A stretch of DNA of 5,622 nt from Gammaproteobacteria bacterium (lineage in GTDB: Bacteria; Pseudomonadota; Gammaproteobacteria; Pseudomonadales; Pseudomonadaceae), in the NCBI GenBank assembly GCA_012735335.1, contig JAAYHO010000139.1, forward strand, positions 1-5,622. Direction: 5' to 3'. Below the pieces are notes generated by a model. It ran no database searches and was not told where the DNA came from. It was given only the letters and a program-made list of their open reading frames with translations. Positions 1 to 4,952 of the stretch are shown here, piece by piece (the first letter of the stretch is position 1; each line of letters opens with the position of its first letter). The position numbers were made by a program, and so were the translations under genes.

Positions 1-515
1 GGCTCGTTGATGATCCGCTTGACGTCCAGACCGGCGATGCGACCGGCATCCTTGGTGGCCTGACGCTGACTGTCGTTGAAGTACGCCGGTACGGTGATGA
101 CGGCCTCGGTAACGGCCTCACCCAGGTAGTCCTCGGCGGTCTTCTTCATTTTCTTCAGTACTTCCGCAGAAATCTGCGGCGGTGCCATCTTCTCGCCCTT
201 GGCTTCGACCCAGGCGTCGCCGTTGTCGGCCTTGACGATCTTGTAGGGCACCAGCTTGATGTCCTTCTGCACCACGTCCTCGTCGAAACGACGACCGATC
301 AGGCGCTTGACCGCGTTCAGGGTGTTCTGCGGGTTGGTTACCGACTGGCGCTTGGCGGACTGGCCGACCAGGGTCTCACCGTCGTTGGTGTAGGCAACGA
401 TCGACGGTGTGGTACGACCACCCTCGGCGTTCTCGATGACCTTGGCGGTACCATTCTCCATGACGGCAACGCAGGAGTTGGTGGTCCCCAGGTCGATACC
501 GATGATTTTACCCAT
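1..515 (-). CDS. dnaK: DnaK (Hsp70 chaperone), N-terminal part, cut by the window edge
   Basis: ATP-dependent cytosolic chaperone that binds exposed hydrophobic segments of clients with DnaJ and GrpE. I translated 171 full codons, starting [18 protein letters not shown], and the frame is still open at the left edge. Only the first lobes of the actin-like ATPase domain are present. The phosphate-1 loop GIDLGTTNS is at residues 6-14. K70 (in [11 protein letters not shown]) is the catalytic lysine in E. coli numbering. VITVPAYF at 139-146 and R151 supply the P143/R151 interdomain switch, and E171 is the last complete residue. The ATG at 515-513 has a good ribosome binding site, GGAGAG (528-523 on the minus strand), 7 nt away. 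grpE ends 89 nt upstream on the same strand, so dnaK is most simply transcribed from the sigma-32 promoter ahead of grpE. No convincing separate dnaK promoter was found in the gap. The identification is secure; the substrate-binding domain lies outside the window. Confidence 0.98.
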   Translation of the reverse strand, partial: MGKIIGIDLGTTNSCVAVMENGTAKVIENAEGGRTTPSIVAYTNDGETLVGQSAKRQSVTNPQNTLNAVKRLIGRRFDEDVVQKDIKLVPYKIVKADNGDAWVEAKGEKMAPPQISAEVLKKMKKTAEDYLGEAVTEAVITVPAYFNDSQRQATKDAGRIAGLDVKRIINE

Positions 516-572
516 GTGCTATCTCTCCGAATATGCTGGCCGCGCATGGTCGGCGGCACTGTTCAAACTGTC

Positions 573-593
573 TTGAGCCTTAGATAAGGTCAA
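573..593. repeat. Imperfect inverted repeat in the grpE-dnaK gap
   Basis: On the plus strand TTGA-g-CCTTA-GA-TAAGG-TCAA gives a 9-bp dyad with a single bulged base and a 2-nt centre. In the minus-strand transcript it lies just after the grpE stop, preceded rather than followed by a T-run, so it is not a normal intrinsic terminator. It could be a processing or mRNA-stability element between grpE and dnaK. The AT-rich centre would make only a weak RNA hairpin. Confidence 0.4.
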
Positions 594-604
594 AAAATGA
601 AATT

Positions 605-1186
605 TCAAGCCTGCTCGTCAATTGAGCCGGCAGCCGGGGCGCTGCCCGCCTTGCTGACCACGACCATGGCCGGGCGCAGCAGACGCTCGTTCAGCGTGTA
701 ACCCTTCTGGAACACCTTGATCACCGTGTTCGGCTCGACATTGTCGCGCTCTTCCATGGTCATCGCCTGGTGCAGCTCCGGGTTGAACGGCTCGCCGTGG
801 GGATCAACCGCGGCAATCTGATGGCGCCCCAGGGTGTCGGCAAAGAGTTTCAGCGTCAGCTCGATACCATCACGCATCGGCTTGATGGCAGGGTCCTGAT
901 CGCTGGACAGTTCCAGCCCACGCTCCAGGCTGTCTACCACCGCCAGCAGGTCATTGGCAAAACGCTCAAGAGCAAACTTGTGCGCTTTGGTCACTTCCTG
1001 CTCGGAGCGACGACGGGCGTTCTGGGCATCAGCCACGGCACGCAGCGCCTGATCCTGCGCCGCTGCCAGCTGTTCTTCCAGGCTCGCAATCCGGGCCACC
1101 AGATCCTCTTCCACAGCCACCCCTTCCGGCTGCTGATCGGTATCGAATTCCTCGGCCTGCGGCTCCTGTCTCTGCTCGTCCACCAT
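605..1186 (-). CDS. grpE: GrpE, nucleotide exchange factor for DnaK
   Basis: Homodimeric cochaperone that releases ADP from DnaK; its helix acts as a thermosensor in the E. coli protein. The product is 193 aa, close to the usual 190-200. Residues 1-28 are an acidic, Gln-rich disordered tail. Residues about 28-80 form a long heptad helix ([18 protein letters not shown] onward) for dimerisation. A four-helix region follows, with the conserved [10 protein letters not shown] at about 133-142. The C-terminal beta wing, [19 protein letters not shown] at about 152-170, contacts the DnaK ATPase lobe. I chose the ATG at 1186-1184 because AGGAGG (1196-1191, minus strand) sits 4 nt before it. A longer frame from 1225 adds 13 non-conserved residues including a Cys, and its ATG lies inside a palindrome without a ribosome binding site. 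The gene heads a minus-strand operon with dnaK 89 nt downstream and has a sigma-32 promoter upstream. Confidence 0.97.
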   Translation of the reverse strand: MVDEQRQEPQAEEFDTDQQPEGVAVEEDLVARIASLEEQLAAAQDQALRAVADAQNARRRSEQEVTKAHKFALERFANDLLAVVDSLERGLELSSDQDPAIKPMRDGIELTLKLFADTLGRHQIAAVDPHGEPFNPELHQAMTMEERDNVEPNTVIKVFQKGYTLNERLLRPAMVVVSKAGSAPAAGSIDEQA

Positions 1187-1190
1187 GTAT

Positions 1191-1196
1191 CCTCCT
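1191..1196 (-). promoter_or_regulatory. Ribosome binding site that fixes the grpE start
   Basis: The minus strand reads AGGAGG, a perfect core Shine-Dalgarno, followed by ATAC and then ATG (MVDEQ). It supports the 193-aa GrpE start over the in-frame ATG 39 nt upstream. Confidence 0.85.
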
Positions 1197-1217
1197 GTCT
1201 GACAAAATAGGGCGGTG

Positions 1218-1231
1218 CGGCCCATGGGCCG
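1218..1231. repeat. Perfect 14-bp palindrome in the grpE leader
   Basis: CGGCCCATGGGCCG is fully self-complementary. It lies between the predicted grpE transcription start (about 1238) and the grpE ribosome binding site, so it would be in the 5' untranslated RNA, where it can fold as a 5-bp GC stem with a CAUG loop. It could also be a protein-binding dyad. It lies well upstream of the recN promoter. Confidence 0.5.
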
Positions 1232-1244
1232 AACTCATGACCTC

Positions 1245-1275
1245 TATATGGGGCTGTCAATCGGTTGTTCAAGGG
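1245..1275 (-). promoter_or_regulatory. Sigma-32 (RpoH) heat-shock promoter for grpE-dnaK
   Basis: Read on the minus strand, the -35 region is CCCTTGAAC (1275-1267) and the -10 region is CCCCATATA (1253-1245). There are 14 nt between CTTGAA and CCCCAT. This is nearly identical to the E. coli RpoH consensus (CTTGAA, 13-17 nt, CCCCATnT). The predicted start near 1238 would leave a leader of about 50 nt before the GrpE ATG. RpoH control of grpE and dnaK is well established in Proteobacteria. Confidence 0.92.
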
Positions 1276-1286
1276 GGTTGAACAAC
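1264..1286. repeat. Perfect 9-bp inverted repeat spanning both divergent -35 elements
   Basis: GTTGTTCAA (1264-1272) and TTGAACAAC (1278-1286) are exact reverse complements around a GGGGG centre. The left arm contains most of the grpE sigma-32 -35 box on the minus strand. The right arm contains the proposed recN -35 box TTGAAC on the plus strand. Confidence 0.8.
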
Positions 1287-1307
1287 AAACCGCAACTACT
1301 GTATAAA
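1278..1307 (+). promoter_or_regulatory. Sigma-70-type promoter for recN
   Basis: TTGAAC (-35, 1278-1283) and TATAAA (-10, 1302-1307) are separated by 18 nt. Each differs from the consensus hexamer at one or two positions. The -10 lies inside the LexA box, the usual arrangement for SOS repression. A start near 1314 gives a leader of about 28 nt. Confidence 0.75.
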
Positions 1308-1314
1308 CAACCAG
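1299..1314 (+). promoter_or_regulatory. LexA (SOS) operator of recN
   Basis: CTGTATAAACAACCAG fits CTG-N10-CAG and matches 12 of 16 positions of the E. coli consensus CTGTATATATATACAG. It covers the recN -10 box. I see only one box, whereas E. coli recN has more than one. recN is a classical SOS gene, which supports the call. Confidence 0.88.
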
Positions 1315-1341
1315 AACAACAAGCCTGCGGAGAATGACTCC

Positions 1342-3009
1342 ATGCTGCTGCACATGACGGTGAACAATTACGCAATCGTCGACCATCTGGAACTGGAGCT
1401 GGATCGCGGCATGACCGTGATCACCGGGGAAACCGGTGCGGGCAAGTCGATCATGCTCGACGCCCTGGCCCTGACCCTCGGCGACCGCGCCGACAGCGGC
1501 GCAGTCCGCCCCGGAGCCGACAAGGCCGACGTTCTCGCCACCTTCGATATCAGCGATATTCCCGAGGCAGCACAGTGGCTGGAACAGCGCGATCTGGCCA
1601 GCGACGAGCCGCAGGTCATACTGCGCCGAGTCGTCACCGCCGAAGGCCGCTCCCGGGGCTACATCAACGGCAGCCCCTGCCCGCAGCAGGACCTCAAGGC
1701 ACTGGGCGAGATGCTGATCGACATCCACAGCCAGCACGAACACCAGTCACTGCTCAAGACCGACACTCACCGCCGCCTGCTGGATGAGTACGCCAACGCC
1801 AGCGAGCTGGCCCGCCAGGTACAACTGGCCGCCCAGCGCTGCCGCCAGACCGAACAGACCCTGCAACAGGCCAGCGATATCAGTGATGAGCAGAACGCCC
1901 GCCTGCAACTGCTCAGCTACCAACTGGAAGAGCTGGACAACCTCGGCCTGCAGGAAGGTGAACTGGAGCAGCTGGAAAGTGAACAGCGGCAGCTGGCCAA
2001 TGCCGAACAGATCATGCATTCCTGCCAGCAGGTGATCAATATCTGTCGGGAAAGCGACAGCGGCAGCGTGCTGCAGGCCCTCAACTCCAGCCTCGGGCGA
2101 CTGGGTGCCCTGCGCGAGCATGGCCGCAGCCTGGACGAAGCCCATGACCTGCTGGCCGGGGCGCAGATCCAGATAGAGGAAGCGGTCGGCGAGCTGACCC
2201 GTTACCTGGATCATTTCGAAGCCGACCCGCAGCGCCAGCAGCAGGTCGACGAGCGCCTCGGCGTCATCCACGACCTGGCACGCAAGCACCGGGTCAACGC
2301 CGATGAGCTGCCCGCCCTGCAGCAACGGCTGATCGATGAGCTGGAAGGCATCCAGCAGAATGATGCGGACCGGGAACGGCTGACCGAAGAACTGGCGGCC
2401 TATCAGCAGCACTATCAGCAACTGGCAGGCAAGCTGTCCGGTATCCGCCAGAAAGCTGCCCAGAAACTGGCCAAGGCGGTCACCGGCGAGATCCAGCAAC
2501 TGGGCATGCCGGGCGGACAGGTGCAGGTCGAGCTGCGCCCGATTCAGGGCAATCAGTATCCTCTGCAGGGACTGGAAAATGTCGAGTTCCTGGTCAGCGC
2601 CAACCCCGGGCAACCGGCCAAACCGCTGGCCAAGGTGGCTTCCGGCGGCGAGCTGTCACGGATCAGTCTGGGTATCCAGGTGATCACCGCTCAGACCTCA
2701 CGGGTACCGACACTGGTATTTGACGAAGTGGATGTGGGCATCGGCGGCCCCACCGCTGAAATTGTCGGCAAGCTGCTGCGCCAGCTGGGCGAGCGCGGCC
2801 AGGTACTGACCGTCACCCACCTGCCACAGGTGGCCGCTCAGGGACATCAGCATCTGTTTGTACGCAAGGAACAGCAGCGCAACAGTACACGCACCTGTAT
2901 CGATCGGCTGGATCAGGAAGGACGGGTGCAGGAAGTGGCCCGCATGCTGGGCGGTGTGGATCTTACTGAAGAGTCGCTGGCCCATGCCCGCAAGCAGCTG
3001 GCACGCTGA
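1342..3009 (+). CDS. recN: RecN, SMC-like DNA repair ATPase
   Basis: Cytosolic SMC-family protein recruited to double-strand breaks, where it helps hold DNA ends and sister chromatids together for RecA-dependent repair. The product is 555 aa, the normal RecN length. The ABC-type head is split. The N-terminal part holds Walker A GETGAGKS (29-36) and the RecN-typical IHSQHEHQSLL (128-138). A coiled coil of about residues 150-380 follows, rich in Gln, Glu and Leu and much shorter than in true SMC proteins. The C-terminal head has signature KVASGGELSR (431-440), Walker B TLVFDEVD (457-464, E462 catalytic) and switch VTHLPQ (491-496). The start at 1342 aligns with the E. coli N-terminus (MLAQLTISNFAIV) and has GGAG at 1329-1332, 9 nt upstream. 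The gene is monocistronic: divergent from grpE, convergent with fur, and preceded by a LexA box. The C-terminus is KQLAR, not the LAA end that E. coli RecN uses for ClpXP turnover. Confidence 0.98.
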   Translation: MLLHMTVNNYAIVDHLELELDRGMTVITGETGAGKSIMLDALALTLGDRADSGAVRPGADKADVLATFDISDIPEAAQWLEQRDLASDEPQVILRRVVTAEGRSRGYINGSPCPQQDLKALGEMLIDIHSQHEHQSLLKTDTHRRLLDEYANASELARQVQLAAQRCRQTEQTLQQASDISDEQNARLQLLSYQLEELDNLGLQEGELEQLESEQRQLANAEQIMHSCQQVINICRESDSGSVLQALNSSLGRLGALREHGRSLDEAHDLLAGAQIQIEEAVGELTRYLDHFEADPQRQQQVDERLGVIHDLARKHRVNADELPALQQRLIDELEGIQQNDADRERLTEELAAYQQHYQQLAGKLSGIRQKAAQKLAKAVTGEIQQLGMPGGQVQVELRPIQGNQYPLQGLENVEFLVSANPGQPAKPLAKVASGGELSRISLGIQVITAQTSRVPTLVFDEVDVGIGGPTAEIVGKLLRQLGERGQVLTVTHLPQVAAQGHQHLFVRKEQQRNSTRTCIDRLDQEGRVQEVARMLGGVDLTEESLAHARKQLAR

Positions 3010-3021
3010 GCAGCTATACCG

Positions 3022-3067
3022 GCGGGCAACACGGCTGCACTACGCAAAACGCAGCCGTGCCGCCCGC
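3022..3067. terminator. Strong hairpin between convergent recN and fur
   Basis: GCGGGC (3022-3027), two unpaired bases, CACGGCTGC (3030-3038), a 12-nt loop, GCAGCCGTG (3051-3059), two unpaired bases, GCCCGC (3062-3067). That is 15 GC-rich base pairs with one 2x2 internal loop. It lies 13 nt after the recN stop and 11 nt after the fur stop, so it can act on both transcripts. There is no U-tract on either side, so it may protect 3' ends or rely on another termination mechanism rather than being a textbook intrinsic terminator. Confidence 0.7.
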
Positions 3068-3078
3068 AACGGGGTGAA

Positions 3079-3486
3079 TCAGAGGTCCTTCTTCTTCACG
3101 TAGAGCACCAGGTTGTGGTCAACCAGCTCGTAGCCGTGTTCCTTGACGATCTCCCTCTGCCGCCGCTCGATGTCGGCATCAAAGAATTCGATCACTTCAC
3201 CCGTGTCGACGCACACCATATGGTCATGATGCTCGCCATCGGCCAGTTCGAAGACCGCGTGGCCGCCATCGAAGTTATGGCGCACCACCAGACCGGCCGT
3301 CTCGAATTGGGTCAGCACCCGATAAACAGTGGCCAGACCAACGTCCTCACCAGCCTCCATCAGCGCCTTGTACACGTCCTCCGCACTCATGTGGCGGTCT
3401 TCGTCGTTATCCAGCATCTGCAGGATCTTGACCCGCGGCAGAGTCACCTTGAGCCCGGCTTTACGCAGTTCGTGATTTTCAACCAT
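3079..3486 (-). CDS. fur: Fur, ferric uptake regulator
   Basis: Dimeric Fe(II)-responsive repressor of iron uptake genes. The product is 135 aa, matching the Pseudomonas Fur length (134). An N-terminal winged helix is followed by a dimerisation domain, with the recognition region GLATVYRVLTQF at 50-61. The metal ligands known from the P. aeruginosa Fur structure are all present at the same numbers: H86, D88, E107 and H124 at one site; H32, E80, H89 and E100 at the other. HHDHMVC covers 86-92. C92 is the only cysteine, so the structural Cys4 zinc site of E. coli Fur is absent, as in P. aeruginosa. The ATG at 3486-3484 has GGAGAG (3501-3496, minus strand) 9 nt upstream. The gene is divergent from omlA over 95 bp, as in P. 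aeruginosa. I could not assign a clear fur promoter or a convincing Fur box there. Confidence 0.98.
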   Translation of the reverse strand: MVENHELRKAGLKVTLPRVKILQMLDNDEDRHMSAEDVYKALMEAGEDVGLATVYRVLTQFETAGLVVRHNFDGGHAVFELADGEHHDHMVCVDTGEVIEFFDADIERRQREIVKEHGYELVDHNLVLYVKKKDL

Positions 3487-3508
3487 GTTGTGTTTCTCTC
3501 CACAATGC

Positions 3509-3537
3509 TTCGCAGCGCTGGATCAGTCGGGTATGAT
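3509..3537 (+). promoter_or_regulatory. Probable sigma-70 promoter of omlA/bamE
   Basis: TTCGCA (3509-3514) and TATGAT (3532-3537) are separated by 17 nt, matching 4 of 6 and 5 of 6 consensus bases. A start near 3544 would give a leader of about 38 nt. The element sits wholly inside the fur-omlA gap, so it probably overlaps the fur promoter on the other strand. Confidence 0.5.
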
Positions 3538-3581
3538 TCAGGGCCATTCAGCAAACTTTCGATAGTGGATGTTACCACGCG

Positions 3582-4019
3582 ATGCCAAATAGTCTGAACC
3601 GTGCCCTTTGTATCCTGGTATTTTGTGCCGCCAGCGTCAGCCTGTCCGGCTGCGGTTTTCCCGGCGTGTACAAGATTGATGTGCAACAGGGCAACGTCGT
3701 TACCCAGGAAATGGTAGACCAATTACGCCCCGGCATGACCACCCGCCAGGTGCGCTTCATCATGGGCACTCCGTTGCTCCAGGATACCTTCGAGCCCAAC
3801 CGCTGGGATTACCTGTACAGCATGCAGGCCGGTCACAACCCCCGCGTACAGGAACGCATCAGCCTGATCTTCGACAATGATCAACTGGTCGGCCTGGCCG
3901 GTGACTTCGTGCCCGGCACCAGCCGCGACGAAGCCATCATGGGCGGCAGCAGCGAGACCGAACCGGCCACCCAGAGCTACCCGGTCGATCTGGGCGCACC
4001 GCTGGGCACCGGCGAGTAA
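3582..4019 (+). CDS. bamE: OmlA/BamE, outer-membrane assembly lipoprotein
   Basis: Small lipoprotein subunit of the BAM complex, which inserts beta-barrel proteins into the outer membrane; called OmlA (SmpA) in Pseudomonas. The product is 145 aa. A signal peptide of 23 residues ends in the lipobox LSGC, so lipidation is at C24. Gly at +2 is not the Asp retention signal, so outer-membrane sorting is expected. Conserved family stretches are [13 protein letters not shown] (26-38), [19 protein letters not shown] (46-64) and NRWDYLY (73-79). The C-terminal tail after about residue 115 is short and Thr/Glu/Pro-rich, shorter than the proline-rich tail I recall for P. aeruginosa OmlA (about 176 aa). 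The ATG has no good Shine-Dalgarno: the nearest candidate, GTGGA (3565-3569), is 12 nt away and lies within a small GTGG-N6-CCAC dyad. No upstream in-frame ATG or GTG offers a better start. Confidence 0.95.
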   Translation: MPNSLNRALCILVFCAASVSLSGCGFPGVYKIDVQQGNVVTQEMVDQLRPGMTTRQVRFIMGTPLLQDTFEPNRWDYLYSMQAGHNPRVQERISLIFDNDQLVGLAGDFVPGTSRDEAIMGGSSETEPATQSYPVDLGAPLGTGE

Positions 4020-4027
4020 ACAGCCCG

Positions 4028-4047
4028 GGCGGCGCTCCGGTGCCGCC
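4028..4047. terminator. UCCG-tetraloop hairpin between convergent bamE and rnfH
   Basis: GGCGGCGC (4028-4035), loop TCCG (4036-4039), GTGCCGCC (4040-4047): 8 pairs including one G-U, closed as C(UCCG)G, an exceptionally stable tetraloop class on the plus-strand transcript. It lies 8 nt after the bamE stop and 10 nt beyond the rnfH stop. There is no U-tract on either strand, so it may act as a 3'-end stabiliser or a non-canonical terminator. Confidence 0.6.
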
Positions 4048-4057
4048 ACTCTCCGTA

Positions 4058-4369
4058 TCAGTCAGGTCGGGCCGCATCTCTGGCCCGGGCGGCGCGCTGC
4101 TTGCGCACCTCCTTTGGGTCGGCGATCAGCGGGCGGTAGATCTCTACCCGCTCGCCCTCGGTCAGCACCCGCTCCGCCGGTCTGGGCACTGCCTTGCCGA
4201 ATATACCCATCGCGCTGCTGTCGATATCCAGCTCGGGGAAGTGCTCGGCAATACCGGACAGACGCACCGCCTCCAGCATGCTGGTACCCTGCGGCACTGT
4301 CAGCCGGATAATGCGCTGGCGCTCCGGCAACGCATAGGCCACTTCAACGGTAATGCCCTGCTCAACCAT
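4058..4369 (-). CDS. rnfH: RnfH family protein (RatB-like), ubiquitin-fold
   Basis: Small beta-grasp protein of the Ub-RnfH family (YfjF/RatB in E. coli). The name comes from rnf operons, but the biochemical role is not settled. The product is 103 aa from the ATG at 4369-4367. Family features are the opening strand ITVEVAYALPERQ (6-18), VPQGTSMLEAVRLSGI (25-40), the central GIFGK (55-59) and the closing EGERVEIYRPLIADPKE (71-87) with a basic Arg-rich tail. The start overlaps the ratA stop by 8 nt (ATGGTTGA), which implies translational coupling and one transcript. An in-frame ATG 9 nt earlier (MSCMVEQ) is possible; neither start has a strong Shine-Dalgarno. A much longer frame reaching 4459 lies inside ratA and looks non-coding. 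The ratA-rnfH pairing opposite smpB matches E. coli. Confidence 0.93.
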   Translation of the reverse strand: MVEQGITVEVAYALPERQRIIRLTVPQGTSMLEAVRLSGIAEHFPELDIDSSAMGIFGKAVPRPAERVLTEGERVEIYRPLIADPKEVRKQRAARARDAARPD

Positions 4370-4793
4370 ACAGCTCATGCGCGCGCTTGGAGAAGGCCTC
4401 GACCATGGTATTGGCCGCATGATTGAACAGTGGGCCCAGGGTCGCGCGCACCAGCGCACCGGAGTAGTTGAACTGCAGGTCCAGAGTGATCTTGCAGGCC
4501 TGATCGCTCAGCACCTGAAACTCCCAGACCCCATGCAGCTCACTGAACGGGCCATCCTCCAGATGCATGTCGATACGCTTGCCCGGCACCAGATCATTAC
4601 AGGTAGTAAAGTTCTGGTGAATACCAGCCTTGCCCACAGTCAGCCGCGCGCGCATCTGCTCGTCGGTTTCGCTGAGCACCTCGGCCTTGCTGCACCAGGG
4701 AAGAAATTCCGGATAATGCTCCACTCGATTGACCAGTTCAAATAGACGCTCCGCCGGAAAGGGCAGCAGAGCTGATCGCTTGATATGCGTCAT
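4362..4793 (-). CDS. ratA: RatA family START/Coq10-like protein
   Basis: Member of the START/SRPBCC fold family that includes E. coli RatA (YfjG), reported to bind 50S subunits and block 70S formation, and eukaryotic Coq10, a ubiquinone-binding protein. Which activity dominates in this organism cannot be read from sequence. The product is 143 aa, near the 145 of E. coli. It aligns from its first residue: MTHIKRSALLPFPAERLFEL corresponds to the E. coli opening. Other family positions are VEHYPEFLPWC (24-34), FTTCN (62-66), LEDGPF (78-83) and the C-terminal helix NTMVEAFSKRAHELYG. The ATG at 4793 is the only ATG/GTG/TTG in its frame before an upstream stop (4835-4833). Its own ribosome binding site is weak (GTGA, 4804-4801). 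A strong one (GGTGGAG, 4831-4825) instead serves an 8-codon ORF that ends in an ATGA overlap with ratA. rnfH follows with an 8-nt overlap. Confidence 0.93.
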   Translation of the reverse strand: MTHIKRSALLPFPAERLFELVNRVEHYPEFLPWCSKAEVLSETDEQMRARLTVGKAGIHQNFTTCNDLVPGKRIDMHLEDGPFSELHGVWEFQVLSDQACKITLDLQFNYSGALVRATLGPLFNHAANTMVEAFSKRAHELYG

Positions 4794-4816
4794 AGGATAT
4801 TCACTTGTACAGTCAT
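4790..4816 (-). CDS. Candidate 8-codon leader ORF coupled to ratA
   Basis: ATG ACT GTA CAA GTG AAT ATC CTA TGA encodes MTVQVNIL. Its stop overlaps the ratA start codon as ATGA (4793-4790). It has the best Shine-Dalgarno in this leader, GGTGGAG, with 8 nt between its GGAG and the ATG. Ribosomes finishing here could reinitiate on ratA, whose own site is weak. Expression is inferred from the layout only; chance occurrence of so short an ORF cannot be excluded. Confidence 0.35.
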   Translation of the reverse strand: MTVQVNIL

Positions 4817-4836
4817 TGAATGATCTCCACCTTCAT
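4813..4836 (-). CDS. Candidate 7-codon upstream ORF chained to the ratA leader ORF
   Basis: ATG AAG GTG GAG ATC ATT CAA TGA encodes MKVEIIQ, and its TGA overlaps the next mini-ORF's ATG as ATGA (4816-4813). The Shine-Dalgarno of the next ORF lies inside its codons 2-4. It has no clear ribosome binding site of its own. The frame stays open further upstream without an ATG, so a longer leader from a non-ATG start is conceivable. Support is weak. Confidence 0.18.
   Translation of the reverse strand: MKVEIIQ
4825..4831 (-). promoter_or_regulatory. Strong Shine-Dalgarno in the ratA leader
   Basis: The minus strand reads GGTGGAG. Its GGAG is 8 nt from the mini-ORF ATG at 4816 and 31 nt from the ratA ATG, too far to serve ratA directly. 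It is therefore the best clue that the mini-ORF is translated. Confidence 0.5.
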
Positions 4837-4938
4837 GGCAGATAGCCTACCAGCGAATAGACCGCAGATAACAGGAGCAATTTCCGGCAAATTCACCCGC
4901 GCCTGCTCAAGCTGATAGCCGAAGATCAAGCCAATCCC

Positions 4939-4944
4939 TATAAT
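4939..4944 (+). promoter_or_regulatory. TATAAT -10 box of smpB, placed for a leaderless mRNA
   Basis: A perfect TATAAT ends 8 nt before the smpB ATG at 4953. Transcription normally starts 6-9 nt after the -10, so the start would fall at about 4951-4953, giving a leader of zero to two nt. No good -35 hexamer is visible 16-18 nt upstream, nor an extended TGn motif. The box could also be a chance match, with transcription starting further upstream. Confidence 0.55.
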
Positions 4945-4952
4945 ACGCGCCC

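Noticed and set aside
338..559. 73-aa minus-strand frame over the dnaK start
   Set aside because: Out-of-frame shadow of dnaK, whose true frame starts at 515 with unmistakable conserved residues.
1334..1357. Seven-codon ORF (MTPCCCT) overlapping the recN start
   Set aside because: It has no properly spaced ribosome binding site, and the recN ATG explains the GGAG at 1329-1332.
991..1743. 250-aa minus-strand frame running from recN into grpE
   Set aside because: It crosses the regulatory region and two certain genes in other frames. Its composition is that of out-of-frame translation.
1747..2613. Long 288-aa open frame antisense to recN
   Set aside because: It mirrors the recN codon pattern in a GC-rich gene, resembles no family I recognise, has no clear ribosome binding site, and lies wholly inside a certain gene.
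3487..3581. Fur box (autoregulation) in the fur-omlA gap
   Set aside because: I looked for GATAAT-type repeats and found only weak partial matches near 3531-3540. This is not enough for a call.
4040..4426. Plus-strand frames opposite rnfH and ratA (also 4353-4745)
   Set aside because: Shadows of well-matched RnfH and RatA genes; no family resemblance or ribosome binding site.
4370..4459. N-terminal extension of RnfH by 30 residues to the ATG at 4459
   Set aside because: The extension lies inside ratA, reads as out-of-frame ratA sequence, and RnfH proteins normally begin just before the VEVAYALPERQ strand.
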